A model generated the notes under the pieces. The model worked only from the letters and a program-made list of their open reading frames with translations, did not search any database and was not told the DNA's origin. Positions 1-5,262 of a DNA stretch of 7,616 nt are shown piece by piece (position 1 is the stretch's first letter; every line of letters starts with the position of its first letter). The stretch spans positions 1-7,616 of the forward strand of contig JBJHBG010000163.1 of assembly GCA_050485385.1 (NCBI GenBank). Direction: 5' to 3'. Source of the stretch: RECO01 sp050485385 (GTDB lineage Bacteria > Pseudomonadota > Alphaproteobacteria > Geminicoccales > Geminicoccaceae). The position numbers and the translations under genes were made by a program.

Positions 1-693
1 GGTCGGCCCAGCGGTCGGGGGCGAAGTCGAGCCAGCGGAGCCCGTCCGCGTCGCGGCCCTGCATCTCCATGACGTGGGCCACGGCGTGGATCGACCACAT
101 GTCGTCGCCGTTGAGCTCGACGGCGCGACGGCCGAGCCGTTCGGCGGTGGCGTAGTCGCCCAGTTCCTCGTGGCCGAAGGNNNNNNNNNNGCCATGCCGA
201 GCACGTCGCCGTAGCGCGGCACCGTCGCGTCCCAGGCCGGCAGCGCGCGGACCACGACGTTGCGCATGCGCCGCTGGTTGCCGAGCCAGAAGCTCTCCAA
301 GTGGACGCGCCTCAGCGCCAGGAGATCGCGCGGATGCTCGACCAGGATCTCTTCCCAGATGGCGCAGGCACGTTGCCGCTCGCCGGCCACCAGCGCCGCC
401 AACGCCGCGAGGTGCATGCGCTCGCGGCGCGTCAGGTGCTTGCCGGCGTGCGCCTGGGCGACGTGCGATGCCGTCCGCGCATCGTCGACGGCGGCGGGTG
501 TTGCCCGGCTCATCATGAGGTAGCCGACGAGCACGTGTCCCATGACGAACTCGGGGTCGGCCTCGAGCATCGCCTCGACGGCCGCGCCGATCCGCAGCCG
601 ATACTCCAGCGAACATCGGATGGCTTCGTCGAATGCCGACACCGCCCGTTCGCTCGTCGTGGTGAACTCCAATCCGCGCTCGTCCGCAACCAT
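1..693 (-). CDS. TTC38-like tetratricopeptide repeat protein, 3' end off the window edge
   Basis: Reading leftward from ATG at 693, the frame is open to the N run at 190-181 (about 167 residues) and resumes in another phase to base 1. It is helical and repeat-like. An early block reads ADPEFVMGHVLVGYLM, a middle block RRERMHLAAL and IWEEILVEHPRDLLALR. After the gap it reads FGHEELGDYATAERLGRRA and HAVAHVMEMQGR. From memory of the family, this order and the HAVAHVxEMQGR block are typical of bacterial proteins related to tetratricopeptide protein 38. These are usually above 400 residues, so the C-terminal part is missing here. TPR proteins are scaffolds; no enzymatic residue is visible and the role is unknown. 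The start is fixed by AGGAGG at 698-703; an in-frame ATG at 717 lacks this spacing. Ten N do not keep the frame (a gap of 2 modulo 3 would), so the N run is most likely a placeholder of arbitrary size. Confidence 0.8.
   Translation of the reverse strand, partial: MVADERGLEFTTTSERAVSAFDEAIRCSLEYRLRIGAAVEAMLEADPEFVMGHVLVGYLMMSRATPAAVDDARTASHVAQAHAGKHLTRRERMHLAALAALVAGERQRACAIWEEILVEHPRDLLALRRVHLESFWLGNQRRMRNVVVRALPAWDATVPRYGDVLGMXXXXPSATRNWATTPPPNGSAVAPSSSTATTCGRSTPWPTSWRCRAATRTGSAGSTSPPTAGPT
181..190. other. assembly gap (10 N) inside the TPR gene
   Basis: Ten unknown bases separate two parts of one leftward reading frame. On the left-reading strand the codons before the gap end ...GVLGM-type residues plus two bases of the next codon, and the family-like FGHEE block resumes two bases after the gap. 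Ten bases would shift the frame, so the true gap length probably differs from ten. Confidence 0.95.
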
Positions 694-697
694 CGAT

Positions 698-703
698 CCT
701 CCT
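698..703 (-). promoter_or_regulatory. Shine-Dalgarno AGGAGG deciding the TPR gene start
   Basis: On the minus strand AGGAGG lies four bases before the ATG at 693. The alternative in-frame ATG at 717 would have this motif inside the coding region, so 693 is preferred. Confidence 0.7.
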
Positions 704-747
704 CGGGCCGCGACCATGTCGGCAGCGTCCCTTGTGTCTTGGCCTGG

Positions 748-753
748 AGCATA
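748..753 (-). promoter_or_regulatory. possible -10 element (TATGCT) of the TPR gene
   Basis: TATGCT on the minus strand lies about 55 bases before the ATG at 693 in an AT-richer patch of a very GC-rich region. No good -35 hexamer is seen at the right distance. This is a weak call by consensus only. Confidence 0.2.
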
Positions 754-855
754 CGAAGTCGCGGCTTCGTCTTCATCGCCGCTGAGCCTCATGTAACGCC
801 ATCGTGAGCCGGCGTTGGCTTATGTCGAGGTCGGCATGCGACTACCAGGGATTGG

Positions 856-861
856 TACAAT
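856..861 (+). promoter_or_regulatory. possible -10 element (TACAAT) of the first Glu/Ala peptide gene
   Basis: TACAAT differs from TATAAT at one base and lies 42 bases before the ATG at 904, so transcription would start near 868 and leave a leader of about 35 bases containing GGAGG at 892-896. No convincing -35 box is present. Confidence 0.3.
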
Positions 862-903
862 CGTGGCGTTCGACAGTTCGAGCGCGAATGCGGAGGCTTT
901 CTC

Positions 904-1164
904 ATGTCCGAAACCGAACAGATGCGGCACTCGTTGTTGGCGAAGATATCACGAGGTCTGTTGTATTCTGCGCCGTTGATGGTCGTAGTGGTGGCCGCCG
1001 GATGCGCGCCGGCGACCATCGACCAAGCCCAGCGTGACGCCGCCGCCACGACCCATGCGGCAGCCGAGGGCGAAGCCGCTGCGGAGGCAGAGGCGGAAGC
1101 GGAGGGCGAGGCGGAAGGTGAAGCGGAAGCCGAGGCGGAGGCCGAGGCCAGCCAAGCCAACTGA
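904..1164 (+). CDS. small peptide with hydrophobic N-terminus and Glu/Ala repeat tail (putative modification substrate)
   Basis: The 86-residue product has no recognised family. GGAGG at 892-896, seven bases before ATG 904, supports the start. Residues 1-18 are polar with RHSLLAKISRG. Residues 19-33 are hydrophobic (LLYSAPLMVVVVAAG) and followed by Cys34; AAGC is a weak lipobox, so a lipoprotein is possible. Residues 35-51 are a short linker. Residues 52-82 are only Ala, Glu and Gly, with 13 Glu mostly at every second position, ending SQAN. The first 34 residues match the leftward peptide encoded at 2500-2204 at 17 positions, sharing LLAxxxRGxLYxAP followed by MVV. That makes this a real, conserved protein and not a chance repeat frame. 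Inference: the conserved block acts as a recognition or leader sequence, and the acidic tail is acted on by the TTL-PqqD protein encoded at 2706-5156. It could instead be simply a membrane-anchored acidic protein. Confidence 0.75.
   Translation: MSETEQMRHSLLAKISRGLLYSAPLMVVVVAAGCAPATIDQAQRDAAATTHAAAEGEAAAEAEAEAEGEAEGEAEAEAEAEASQAN
1057..1149 (+). repeat. low-complexity Glu/Ala/Gly codon tract in the first peptide
   Basis: Thirty-one codons built from GCN, GAA/GAG and GGN encode an imperfect alternation of Ala or Gly with Glu. The copies are irregular at DNA level compared with the 30-base repeats in the paralogue at 2213-2326, so this tract looks older or more diverged. Confidence 0.85.
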
Positions 1165-1165
1165 C

Positions 1166-1202
1166 TTGCCGGGCCGGAACCGGGGACGTGCCCAAGCGGC
1201 AA
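1166..1202. terminator. weak hairpin between two converging genes
   Basis: TTGCCG at 1166-1171 can pair with CGGCAA at 1197-1202, with a short inner GGC/GCC helix. It starts one base after the stop of the first peptide and lies before the stop of the leftward gene at 1222, where a bidirectional terminator would be expected. There is no T tract and the loop is large, so the call is tentative. Confidence 0.25.
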
Positions 1203-1221
1203 CGCGGCCGCGCGTCGCCGG

Positions 1222-1437
1222 TCAGCCGACGACGAGCCGGACGGCGCACCAGATCATCGCCCAGCCTGCGCTGGCGAGAACGACCATCACGGCCACGGCC
1301 AGATATGGCGGCCAGCGGTGGTGAGCGGTTTCGGGTGCGCTGCACGTCACCGAACGACGAGGCTTCGTCGCCTTGGCCGGAACGCTACGGAGGCCGGCGA
1401 AGCGGTTCGCATAGAGCAATTCGCTTCTCGTGGTCAC
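1222..1437 (-). CDS. small hypothetical one-span membrane protein (71 aa)
   Basis: From GTG at 1437 the frame gives 71 residues and ends in TGA at 1222. The GTG is chosen because GGAGG (plus-strand 1445-1449) sits seven bases upstream; an ATG at 1461 has no such site. Residues 1-42 are basic and polar (ELLYANRFAGL, then KATKPRR). Residues from about 43 are hydrophobic, WPPYLAVAVMVVLASAGW and onward, long enough for one membrane span ending close to the C-terminus. The protein is therefore probably anchored by its tail with a positive N-terminal part, which by the positive-inside rule would be cytoplasmic. I do not recognise the family and it does not resemble the Glu/Ala peptides. It converges with the first peptide gene. 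Good start signal and a clean hydrophobic segment favour a real gene, but its short length leaves doubt. Confidence 0.55.
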   Translation of the reverse strand: MTTRSELLYANRFAGLRSVPAKATKPRRSVTCSAPETAHHRWPPYLAVAVMVVLASAGWAMIWCAVRLVVG

Positions 1438-1444
1438 GGGCGTA

Positions 1445-1449
1445 CCTCC
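1445..1449 (-). promoter_or_regulatory. Shine-Dalgarno GGAGG selecting a GTG start
   Basis: GGAGG on the minus strand is seven bases before GTG 1437 and downstream of the ATG at 1461, so it points to the GTG as the true start of the small membrane protein. Confidence 0.55.
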
Positions 1450-1682
1450 ACTTGTGCGCATCAGCTCCGGCTCTGACGGAGCGGGCTAGCGTGCCCGGAC
1501 GATCCGACGCCGTAGCTGGCGTTACGCCTGTCCGAAACGTGAGGTGAGGTGTGGCGGCGCGCAATCGGTGCGCACGCGATCGTGTCGAAGCGCGAGCCGT
1601 TCGGCCGCCGTCGCGTTGCAGGATCGGGGGATCATGGAGAACGTCGGTCGGACCCCTGCGGGCGCGGTAGCGTCGGCGCGGC
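1450..1682. other. intergenic stretch without a supported gene; contains a small hairpin
   Basis: I see no convincing coding signal here on either strand. GCTCCG at 1464-1469 pairs with CGGAGC at 1477-1482 across a seven-base loop, followed at once by GGGC and GCCC at 1483-1496. Several GC-rich frames stay open but have no family resemblance. The right end may hold unrecognisable upstream parts of the GH15 remnant. Confidence 0.5.
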
Positions 1683-2091
1683 TACGCGACGGCGATCACG
1701 TTCAGCGCTACCGAGCACCGGACGGGCTCGCCGGTGACGAGGGGCCTCCGTCGCTTGCGGCTTGTGGCTCGTCGATGCGTATCTGGCGAGCGGTCCGCGG
1801 GCGATGCGGAGCGGCTCTTCGCCGGATTGGTCCGGGGCGCGAGCGACGTCGGTCTGTTCGCCGAGGAGGTCGATCCCACTACCGTCACCTTTCTCGGCAA
1901 TTTTCCTCGGGCCTTCAGCCACCTCGCCTTGATCGGCTCGGCCATCAACCTGAAACTCGACCGCCGCCACGGGCCTGGTGGCATCAGCGGCTGGTACGCC
2001 GACCGCGCAGGTCGTGCCGTCGGGCGCGTCTTCGGCTGGCGGGCCCTCGTCGAGGCGATGCGCGCGTGCAACGCGTGGGTCGTCTGCGCGG
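1683..2091 (+). pseudogene. decayed C-terminal remnant of a GH15 family glycoside hydrolase
   Basis: Three reading frames in succession spell the C-terminal part of a GH15 (glucoamylase/trehalase type) enzyme. One frame gives YRAPDGLAGDEG up to about 1744. The next gives ASVACGLWLVDAYLASG over about 1744-1794. The third gives AERLFAGL, then DVGLFAEEVDP, then GNFPRAFSHLALIGSAINL (about 1800-1940) and continues with YADRAGRAVG and GWRALVEAM to about 2060. In the family these pieces run in one frame as DGLxGEEGAF, FWLVDAL, GRxDEA, NDVGLxxEE and GNFPQAFSHLALI, and the full enzyme is roughly 600 residues with its catalytic region upstream. Here at least two frameshifts break it and the catalytic part is absent. 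It lies between the two Glu/Ala peptide genes and ends before the terminator of the second one. The two frameshifts could be sequencing errors, but the missing N-terminal two thirds could not. Confidence 0.65.
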
Positions 2092-2140
2092 CTCCCGTGC
2101 ATCGCTTTATGGCCACAGGCGCGCGGGCCGCGACACGAAA

Positions 2141-2172
2141 CGAGGGCGGCGCTGTCCCCAGTGCCGCCCTCG
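2141..2172 (-). terminator. strong intrinsic terminator of the second Glu/Ala peptide gene
   Basis: CGAGGGCGGCGCTG (2141-2154) pairs with CAGTGCCGCCCTCG (2159-2172): 14 pairs including one G-T wobble, with a four-base TCCC loop. Read on the minus strand it begins 31 bases after the peptide stop codon and is followed by TTTCGTGT, a modest T-rich stretch. Position and shape fit a rho-independent terminator for the leftward gene. Confidence 0.75.
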
Positions 2173-2203
2173 GTCGTCGTCGGAACCAACGATCGCTGGA
2201 AGG

Positions 2204-2500
2204 TCAGCCCCCCTCGGCTTCACCTTCCGCCTCGGCTTCAGCTTCACCTTCCGCTTCGGCCTCGGCTTCCGCTTCACCTTCCGCTTCGGCCTCGGCTTCC
2301 GCTTCACCTTCGGCCTCGGCTTCGGCTTGCGCCACGATCATCACGTCGTCCTGAAAGACCGACGTGCGATCGGCGGGTGCAGCGTTGGCTGCGGCGCCGT
2401 AACCCGCCACGGCAGCGACCACCATGGCGGGCGCTCCGTAGAGCACGCCGCGCGCGACCGACGCGAGCAGGGCGGTGCGCTCGTGATCGGAGTTGGACAT
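2204..2500 (-). CDS. Glu/Ala-tailed small peptide, paralogue of the 904-1164 product (putative modification substrate)
   Basis: The 98-residue product starts at ATG 2500, with GGGAG about eight bases upstream; a longer frame to 2542 lacks support. Residues 1-34 align without gaps to the first peptide with 17 identities, including LLAxxxRGxLYxAP and MVV. The aligned Cys34 of the paralogue is Tyr here, so lipidation is not a shared trait. An ANAAPA stretch at about 38-43 could be a signal peptidase I site. A linker with DDVMIVAQ leads to residues 59-96, nineteen consecutive Ala-Glu or Gly-Glu pairs, ending GG. Every second residue is Glu, so in an extended strand all acidic side chains would lie on one face. 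The gene is divergent from the TTL-PqqD fusion gene, 205 bases apart, and has its own terminator. Inference: substrate of that enzyme, with the N-terminal block as the recognition part. No database family is recalled. Confidence 0.8.
   Translation of the reverse strand: MSNSDHERTALLASVARGVLYGAPAMVVAAVAGYGAAANAAPADRTSVFQDDVMIVAQAEAEAEGEAEAEAEAEGEAEAEAEAEGEAEAEAEGEAEGG
2213..2326 (-). repeat. in-frame tandem repeat (30-base unit with 24-base variants) encoding the Glu tail
   Basis: The ten-base word GCTTCACCTT (plus strand) recurs at 2217, 2241, 2271 and 2301, giving spacings of 24, 30 and 30. Each 30-base unit encodes the ten residues GE followed by four AE pairs. Unit lengths are multiples of six, so gain or loss keeps both frame and Glu alternation. 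Near-identical copies suggest recent slippage or unequal recombination. Confidence 0.9.
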
Positions 2501-2570
2501 TGCGTTATCTCCCAGCCGTTGCGATCGACGACGCCGGTCCACGCTGGCGGGGACGCCGCTCGATGCAGCG

Positions 2571-2576
2571 AACCTA
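2571..2576 (-). promoter_or_regulatory. possible -10 element (TAGGTT) of the second peptide gene
   Basis: TAGGTT on the minus strand, preceded by GTGC, fits the loose TAnnnT pattern and lies 70 bases before ATG 2500 in the divergent intergenic region. No -35 box is clear. Confidence 0.22.
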
Positions 2577-2665
2577 GCACCGAACGGCGCCCGGCATGAA
2601 TCACGGCCGGCTCACGATCGCGTTAGCAGCGGGGCCGACGGCATTCCACCAGCCGCCGCTTGCCG

Positions 2666-2671
2666 TATCCT
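2666..2671 (+). promoter_or_regulatory. possible -10 element (TATCCT) of the TTL-PqqD fusion gene
   Basis: TATCCT lies 34 bases before ATG 2706. A start near 2678 would give a leader of under 30 bases holding GGGGAG at 2694-2699. ATTCCA at 2643-2648 has 17-base spacing but matches TTGACA poorly. Confidence 0.25.
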
Positions 2672-2693
2672 CTTGCATCGGGTGAGCGACCAC

Positions 2694-2699
2694 GGGGAG
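2694..2699 (+). promoter_or_regulatory. Shine-Dalgarno GGGGAG fixing the start of the TTL-PqqD fusion
   Basis: The open frame extends upstream to 2493, but GGGGAG six bases before ATG 2706 and the onset of family-like sequence just after it place the real start at 2706, outside the divergent peptide gene. Confidence 0.6.
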
Positions 2700-2705
2700 C
2701 ATCCG

Positions 2706-5156
2706 ATGACGGAACGGGCGGGCGTCGAGAAGCGTCGCTACTGGCTGGGCGGCAACCGCGAGGAGGGGCAGGATCGCTTCTTCCGCGACGCCCTCGACCC
2801 TGGTCTTTGGACCGAGGGCGGCGCCGAGGGCTGGGACGCGTGCTGGTACACGGGCATGCCGGACGCCAAGGCCTTCGAGCAACTCACGCCGGCCAAGTGG
2901 GTGAACCACATGCCCGGCAACAACACCCTGACGGTGAAGAGTAGGCTTGCCGCAACCCTGGCCGCCGCGAAGGCGCGGCTGACGGCGGCGGCCGGCGTCG
3001 ACAGCGAACTCGTGCGGCGGATGGCCTTCTTCCCGGACACGTACCCCATGCCCGCCGGCTACCACGCATTGCAGGCGGCGGCCCACGCCGCCCCCGAACG
3101 GCGCTGGATCCTGAAGCCCAAGAACGCGTCGCGCGGGCGGGACATCCGGGTGCTGGAAGACGTGGCCACGGTGCCGACCGACCCGAAATGGATGGTGCAA
3201 CGCTACGTCGACGACCCGCATACGATCCGCGGGCACAAATACGTGCTGCGCCTCTATGTGCTGATCACGTCGGCGGTGCCCTTGCGCGTCTACCTCTACC
3301 ACGAGGGCTTCGCCAAGCTCGCCTCCGAGCCCTACGATCTCGACGACCTGTCCAACGTGTTCAGCCACCTCACCAACCCGGACATCAACGCCACCAACAC
3401 GACGGCCGCAGCCCCCGTCGTGTTCATCCCCCTCGGCGACTACCGCGCTTGGCTGCGCGAGCAGGGCCACGACGACGACGCCCTCTTTGCGCGCATCCAC
3501 GACCTCGTGACGCTCACCGCGGTCGCCGCGCGGGAGACGTTCCGCGCACGGCTCGCCGAGGTCGAGGCCGATACGGTCGGCTGTTACGAACTGTTGGGGC
3601 TGGACTGCCTGATCGACCGTCGCCTGACGCCGTGGATCATGGAGTGCAACCTCAGCCCGTCGTTGGACATCTGCGCGGCACCCGAGGACGGTGGCGAGGT
3701 CGAATATCGGATCAAGCGGCAACTCGTCCACGACATGGTCGCCATGCTCGGGCTCAACCGCGAGACGCGGTTCGGGGCGGCGAGCGATCCGGCCGAGCGT
3801 CTCGTCGTCGAGGCCGCGACCGAGCTGGAGCATCGGGGCGGCTGGCAGCGGCTGGTCCCGACGAGCGAGCCGTCGGCGTACCTGCCGGTTTTGCCCCATC
3901 CGCGCCTCGCCGACATGGTGCTGGCCGATGCGCTGTCGCCGACGCCGGTCGCGCGCCCGACGGTTCGCCCCTACCGCGCGAGCGAAATCGTCGAGGCGGA
4001 GCGTCTGTCCCTCTACGCCGAGGAGACGGGGCTGCTCTATCACCTGAACCCGACCGCCGCTTGGCTCTGGTTGCAGGCGACGAGCGGCCGAGACGCGGAA
4101 GCGATCGCCGACGAACTGGCCACGCATCGCGGTGCCACGAATGCGGCGGCGCGCTGGTCGGTTCGGCACGAGGTCTACGATCAACTCGCCGACTGGGCAG
4201 CCCTCGGCCTGCTGTGTCAGAGCCTCGGCGGTGCCGAGACGGCCGACGAGCCCGCCGCAACCGACGCCGCCGCCCCGCCGCCCTTCGCGCTGCGCGTCGG
4301 CCGCACGCAGGTCGAGGTCACGACCCCTGCCGAGGCCGTCGCGGCGCGCCTGCGTCGGCTTTGGCCGGCCGACGACGGTGCGCCGGCTGAACGGGCGACG
4401 GCGTTGACGGTGCTCCGCTCGGGGCGCGGCTACGGCTTGGCCTCGCCGGGGCAACTCGTCGCCGCCGACCTGCGCCTCGCCGAGCTGGCGCCGGCCATGA
4501 TCGACCGCTTGCTCACGCTGACCGGCGACGAGGAGGGTGTCGTCGGCACGCTGGCTGCGGCCGTCGTGGCCGACGGCCGGGGACGTGCGCTCTTGGTGGC
4601 GCCGGATTGGCAGGGGTCGTGGGACGCCGCGGCGGTTGCGTTGGCCCACTCCTTGGGCGGGGCCTTCGCCGCCGGCCTCACCGTTCCGGAGGATCCAGCC
4701 GGCGGCAGCCTAGCCCTGGGACTGCCGGCGCGTGTGCCGCCCCATGCTGCGAAGGCGGCGGTCGATCCGGGACTGCGGCAGGCGCTCACCGCTGCGACCC
4801 GTCACCGATGGTCGTGGCCTGGGGCGCAGGAAGGTCATCTCGTCACGCCCAGCATGGCCGCGCACGGCGACCTCGTCGAGGTGAGTGCGGTGCTGTTGCC
4901 GCGAGCGCCGGGCGGGGACGGTTCGGTGCGGCTCGACGCCGACGCGGCCCTCGCGGCGTTGCTGCCGGCCTACCGGGGGCGGCACGGCGCGCGGCCGTCG
5001 GCGCGCGAGGTGGCAGCGCTTCACCGCTGGCTCGCCGCCCGCGAGGTGCGCGCCTTGCCGCTCGGCGCGGGGGCGGAGACGGTCTGCCCGGCCGCGGTCG
5101 AGCACTGGCGCGACGATGGCGCCGGGGCGCCGGCGCTCGCCATCGCCGGCTCGTAG
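2706..5156 (+). CDS. fusion of tubulin-tyrosine-ligase-type ATP-grasp ligase, PqqD-like domain and degenerate HPr-kinase-like domain
   Basis: An 816-residue cytosolic protein with no signal peptide. Residues ~10-350 are a TTL domain: VNHMPGNNTLTVKSRL (from 66), FFPDTYPMP (108-116), WILKPKNASRGRDI (134-147, ATP-binding lysines 137/139), MVQRYV (163-168), HKYVLRLYVLI (177-187), DCLID (300-304) and MECNLSPSLD, whose Glu313 and Asn315 match the metal ligands of the family. TTL enzymes use ATP to join an amino acid to a protein C-terminus or Glu side chain. Residues ~422-503 are PqqD-like: ETGLLYHLNPTAAWLW (440-455), then IADELA, ending in LGLL. PqqD folds bind precursor peptides in RiPP pathways. 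Residues ~525-816 follow the layout of HPr-kinase-related proteins, but the expected P-loop is APDWQGSWD (632-640) without GxxGxGKS, so it is probably not a kinase; this part is the least certain. It is divergent from a Glu-tailed peptide gene, its proposed substrate. Confidence 0.85.
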   Translation: MTERAGVEKRRYWLGGNREEGQDRFFRDALDPGLWTEGGAEGWDACWYTGMPDAKAFEQLTPAKWVNHMPGNNTLTVKSRLAATLAAAKARLTAAAGVDSELVRRMAFFPDTYPMPAGYHALQAAAHAAPERRWILKPKNASRGRDIRVLEDVATVPTDPKWMVQRYVDDPHTIRGHKYVLRLYVLITSAVPLRVYLYHEGFAKLASEPYDLDDLSNVFSHLTNPDINATNTTAAAPVVFIPLGDYRAWLREQGHDDDALFARIHDLVTLTAVAARETFRARLAEVEADTVGCYELLGLDCLIDRRLTPWIMECNLSPSLDICAAPEDGGEVEYRIKRQLVHDMVAMLGLNRETRFGAASDPAERLVVEAATELEHRGGWQRLVPTSEPSAYLPVLPHPRLADMVLADALSPTPVARPTVRPYRASEIVEAERLSLYAEETGLLYHLNPTAAWLWLQATSGRDAEAIADELATHRGATNAAARWSVRHEVYDQLADWAALGLLCQSLGGAETADEPAATDAAAPPPFALRVGRTQVEVTTPAEAVAARLRRLWPADDGAPAERATALTVLRSGRGYGLASPGQLVAADLRLAELAPAMIDRLLTLTGDEEGVVGTLAAAVVADGRGRALLVAPDWQGSWDAAAVALAHSLGGAFAAGLTVPEDPAGGSLALGLPARVPPHAAKAAVDPGLRQALTAATRHRWSWPGAQEGHLVTPSMAAHGDLVEVSAVLLPRAPGGDGSVRLDADAALAALLPAYRGRHGARPSAREVAALHRWLAAREVRALPLGAGAETVCPAAVEHWRDDGAGAPALAIAGS

Positions 5157-5174
5157 GCCGGACGGGGTCCGGCC
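5156..5174 (+). terminator. GC hairpin directly after the fusion gene stop
   Basis: GGCCGGAC (5156-5163) pairs perfectly with GTCCGGCC (5167-5174) over a three-base GGG loop. It begins on the last base of the stop codon. No T run follows, so it may attenuate or protect the 3' end more than terminate. Confidence 0.4.
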
Positions 5175-5226
5175 GGACTCGCGACGTCGTGACGGCGATG
5201 CGACGCGCGGCGCCCGGGCGGTCTGC

Positions 5227-5232
5227 TAGCGT
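5227..5232 (+). promoter_or_regulatory. possible -10 element (TAGCGT) of the DUF3179 gene
   Basis: TAGCGT ends six bases before an ATG at 5239. Transcription from about 5239 would give a leader of about 24 bases carrying AGGAGGT for the ATG at 5263, or a leaderless message from 5239. No -35 match is seen. Confidence 0.3.
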
Positions 5233-5251
5233 CGGCGCATGGCAGCGATGG

Positions 5252-5258
5252 AGGAGGT
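5252..5258 (+). promoter_or_regulatory. Shine-Dalgarno AGGAGGT fixing the DUF3179 start
   Basis: AGGAGGT lies four bases before ATG 5263. The upstream in-frame ATG 5239 has no ribosome site, and starting at 5263 gives a cleaner signal peptide. Confidence 0.7.
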
Positions 5259-5262
5259 AGCG

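Noticed and set aside
301..807. Plus-strand open frame of 168 codons at the left end
   Set aside because: It has no family-like blocks and no ribosome site, and it is antisense to the TPR-like gene whose motifs are clear.
904..1164. Idea that the first peptide is a plain lipoprotein
   Set aside because: AAGC is a weak lipobox and the paralogue has Tyr at the same position, so lipidation is kept only as a possibility in the annotation and not as the call.
902..1345. Minus-strand Pro/Arg-rich frame opposite the first peptide
   Set aside because: It is a shadow of the repetitive Glu/Ala codons; the plus-strand frame has the ribosome site and a paralogue.
2213..2326. Possible CRISPR array because of regular repeats
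   Set aside because: Units are directly adjacent with no unique spacers and encode a regular peptide in frame.
1734..2354. Intact-looking 206-codon plus-strand gene
   Set aside because: Its first half is the third frame of the GH15 remnant, and its end is an antisense Ser/Ala/Pro reading of the Glu-tail repeats past a strong terminator, so it is not one functional protein.
1544..2599. Plus-strand open frame of 351 codons crossing the second peptide gene
   Set aside because: It is Arg-rich without motifs and runs antisense through the Glu-tail repeats. Only its short DGLAGDEG piece is meaningful, as part of the GH15 remnant.
2601..4649. Long minus-strand open frame of 682 codons opposite the fusion gene
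   Set aside because: It is Arg/Gly-rich with no recognisable motif, while the plus strand over the same span spells clear TTL and PqqD blocks. Long antisense frames are common at this GC content.
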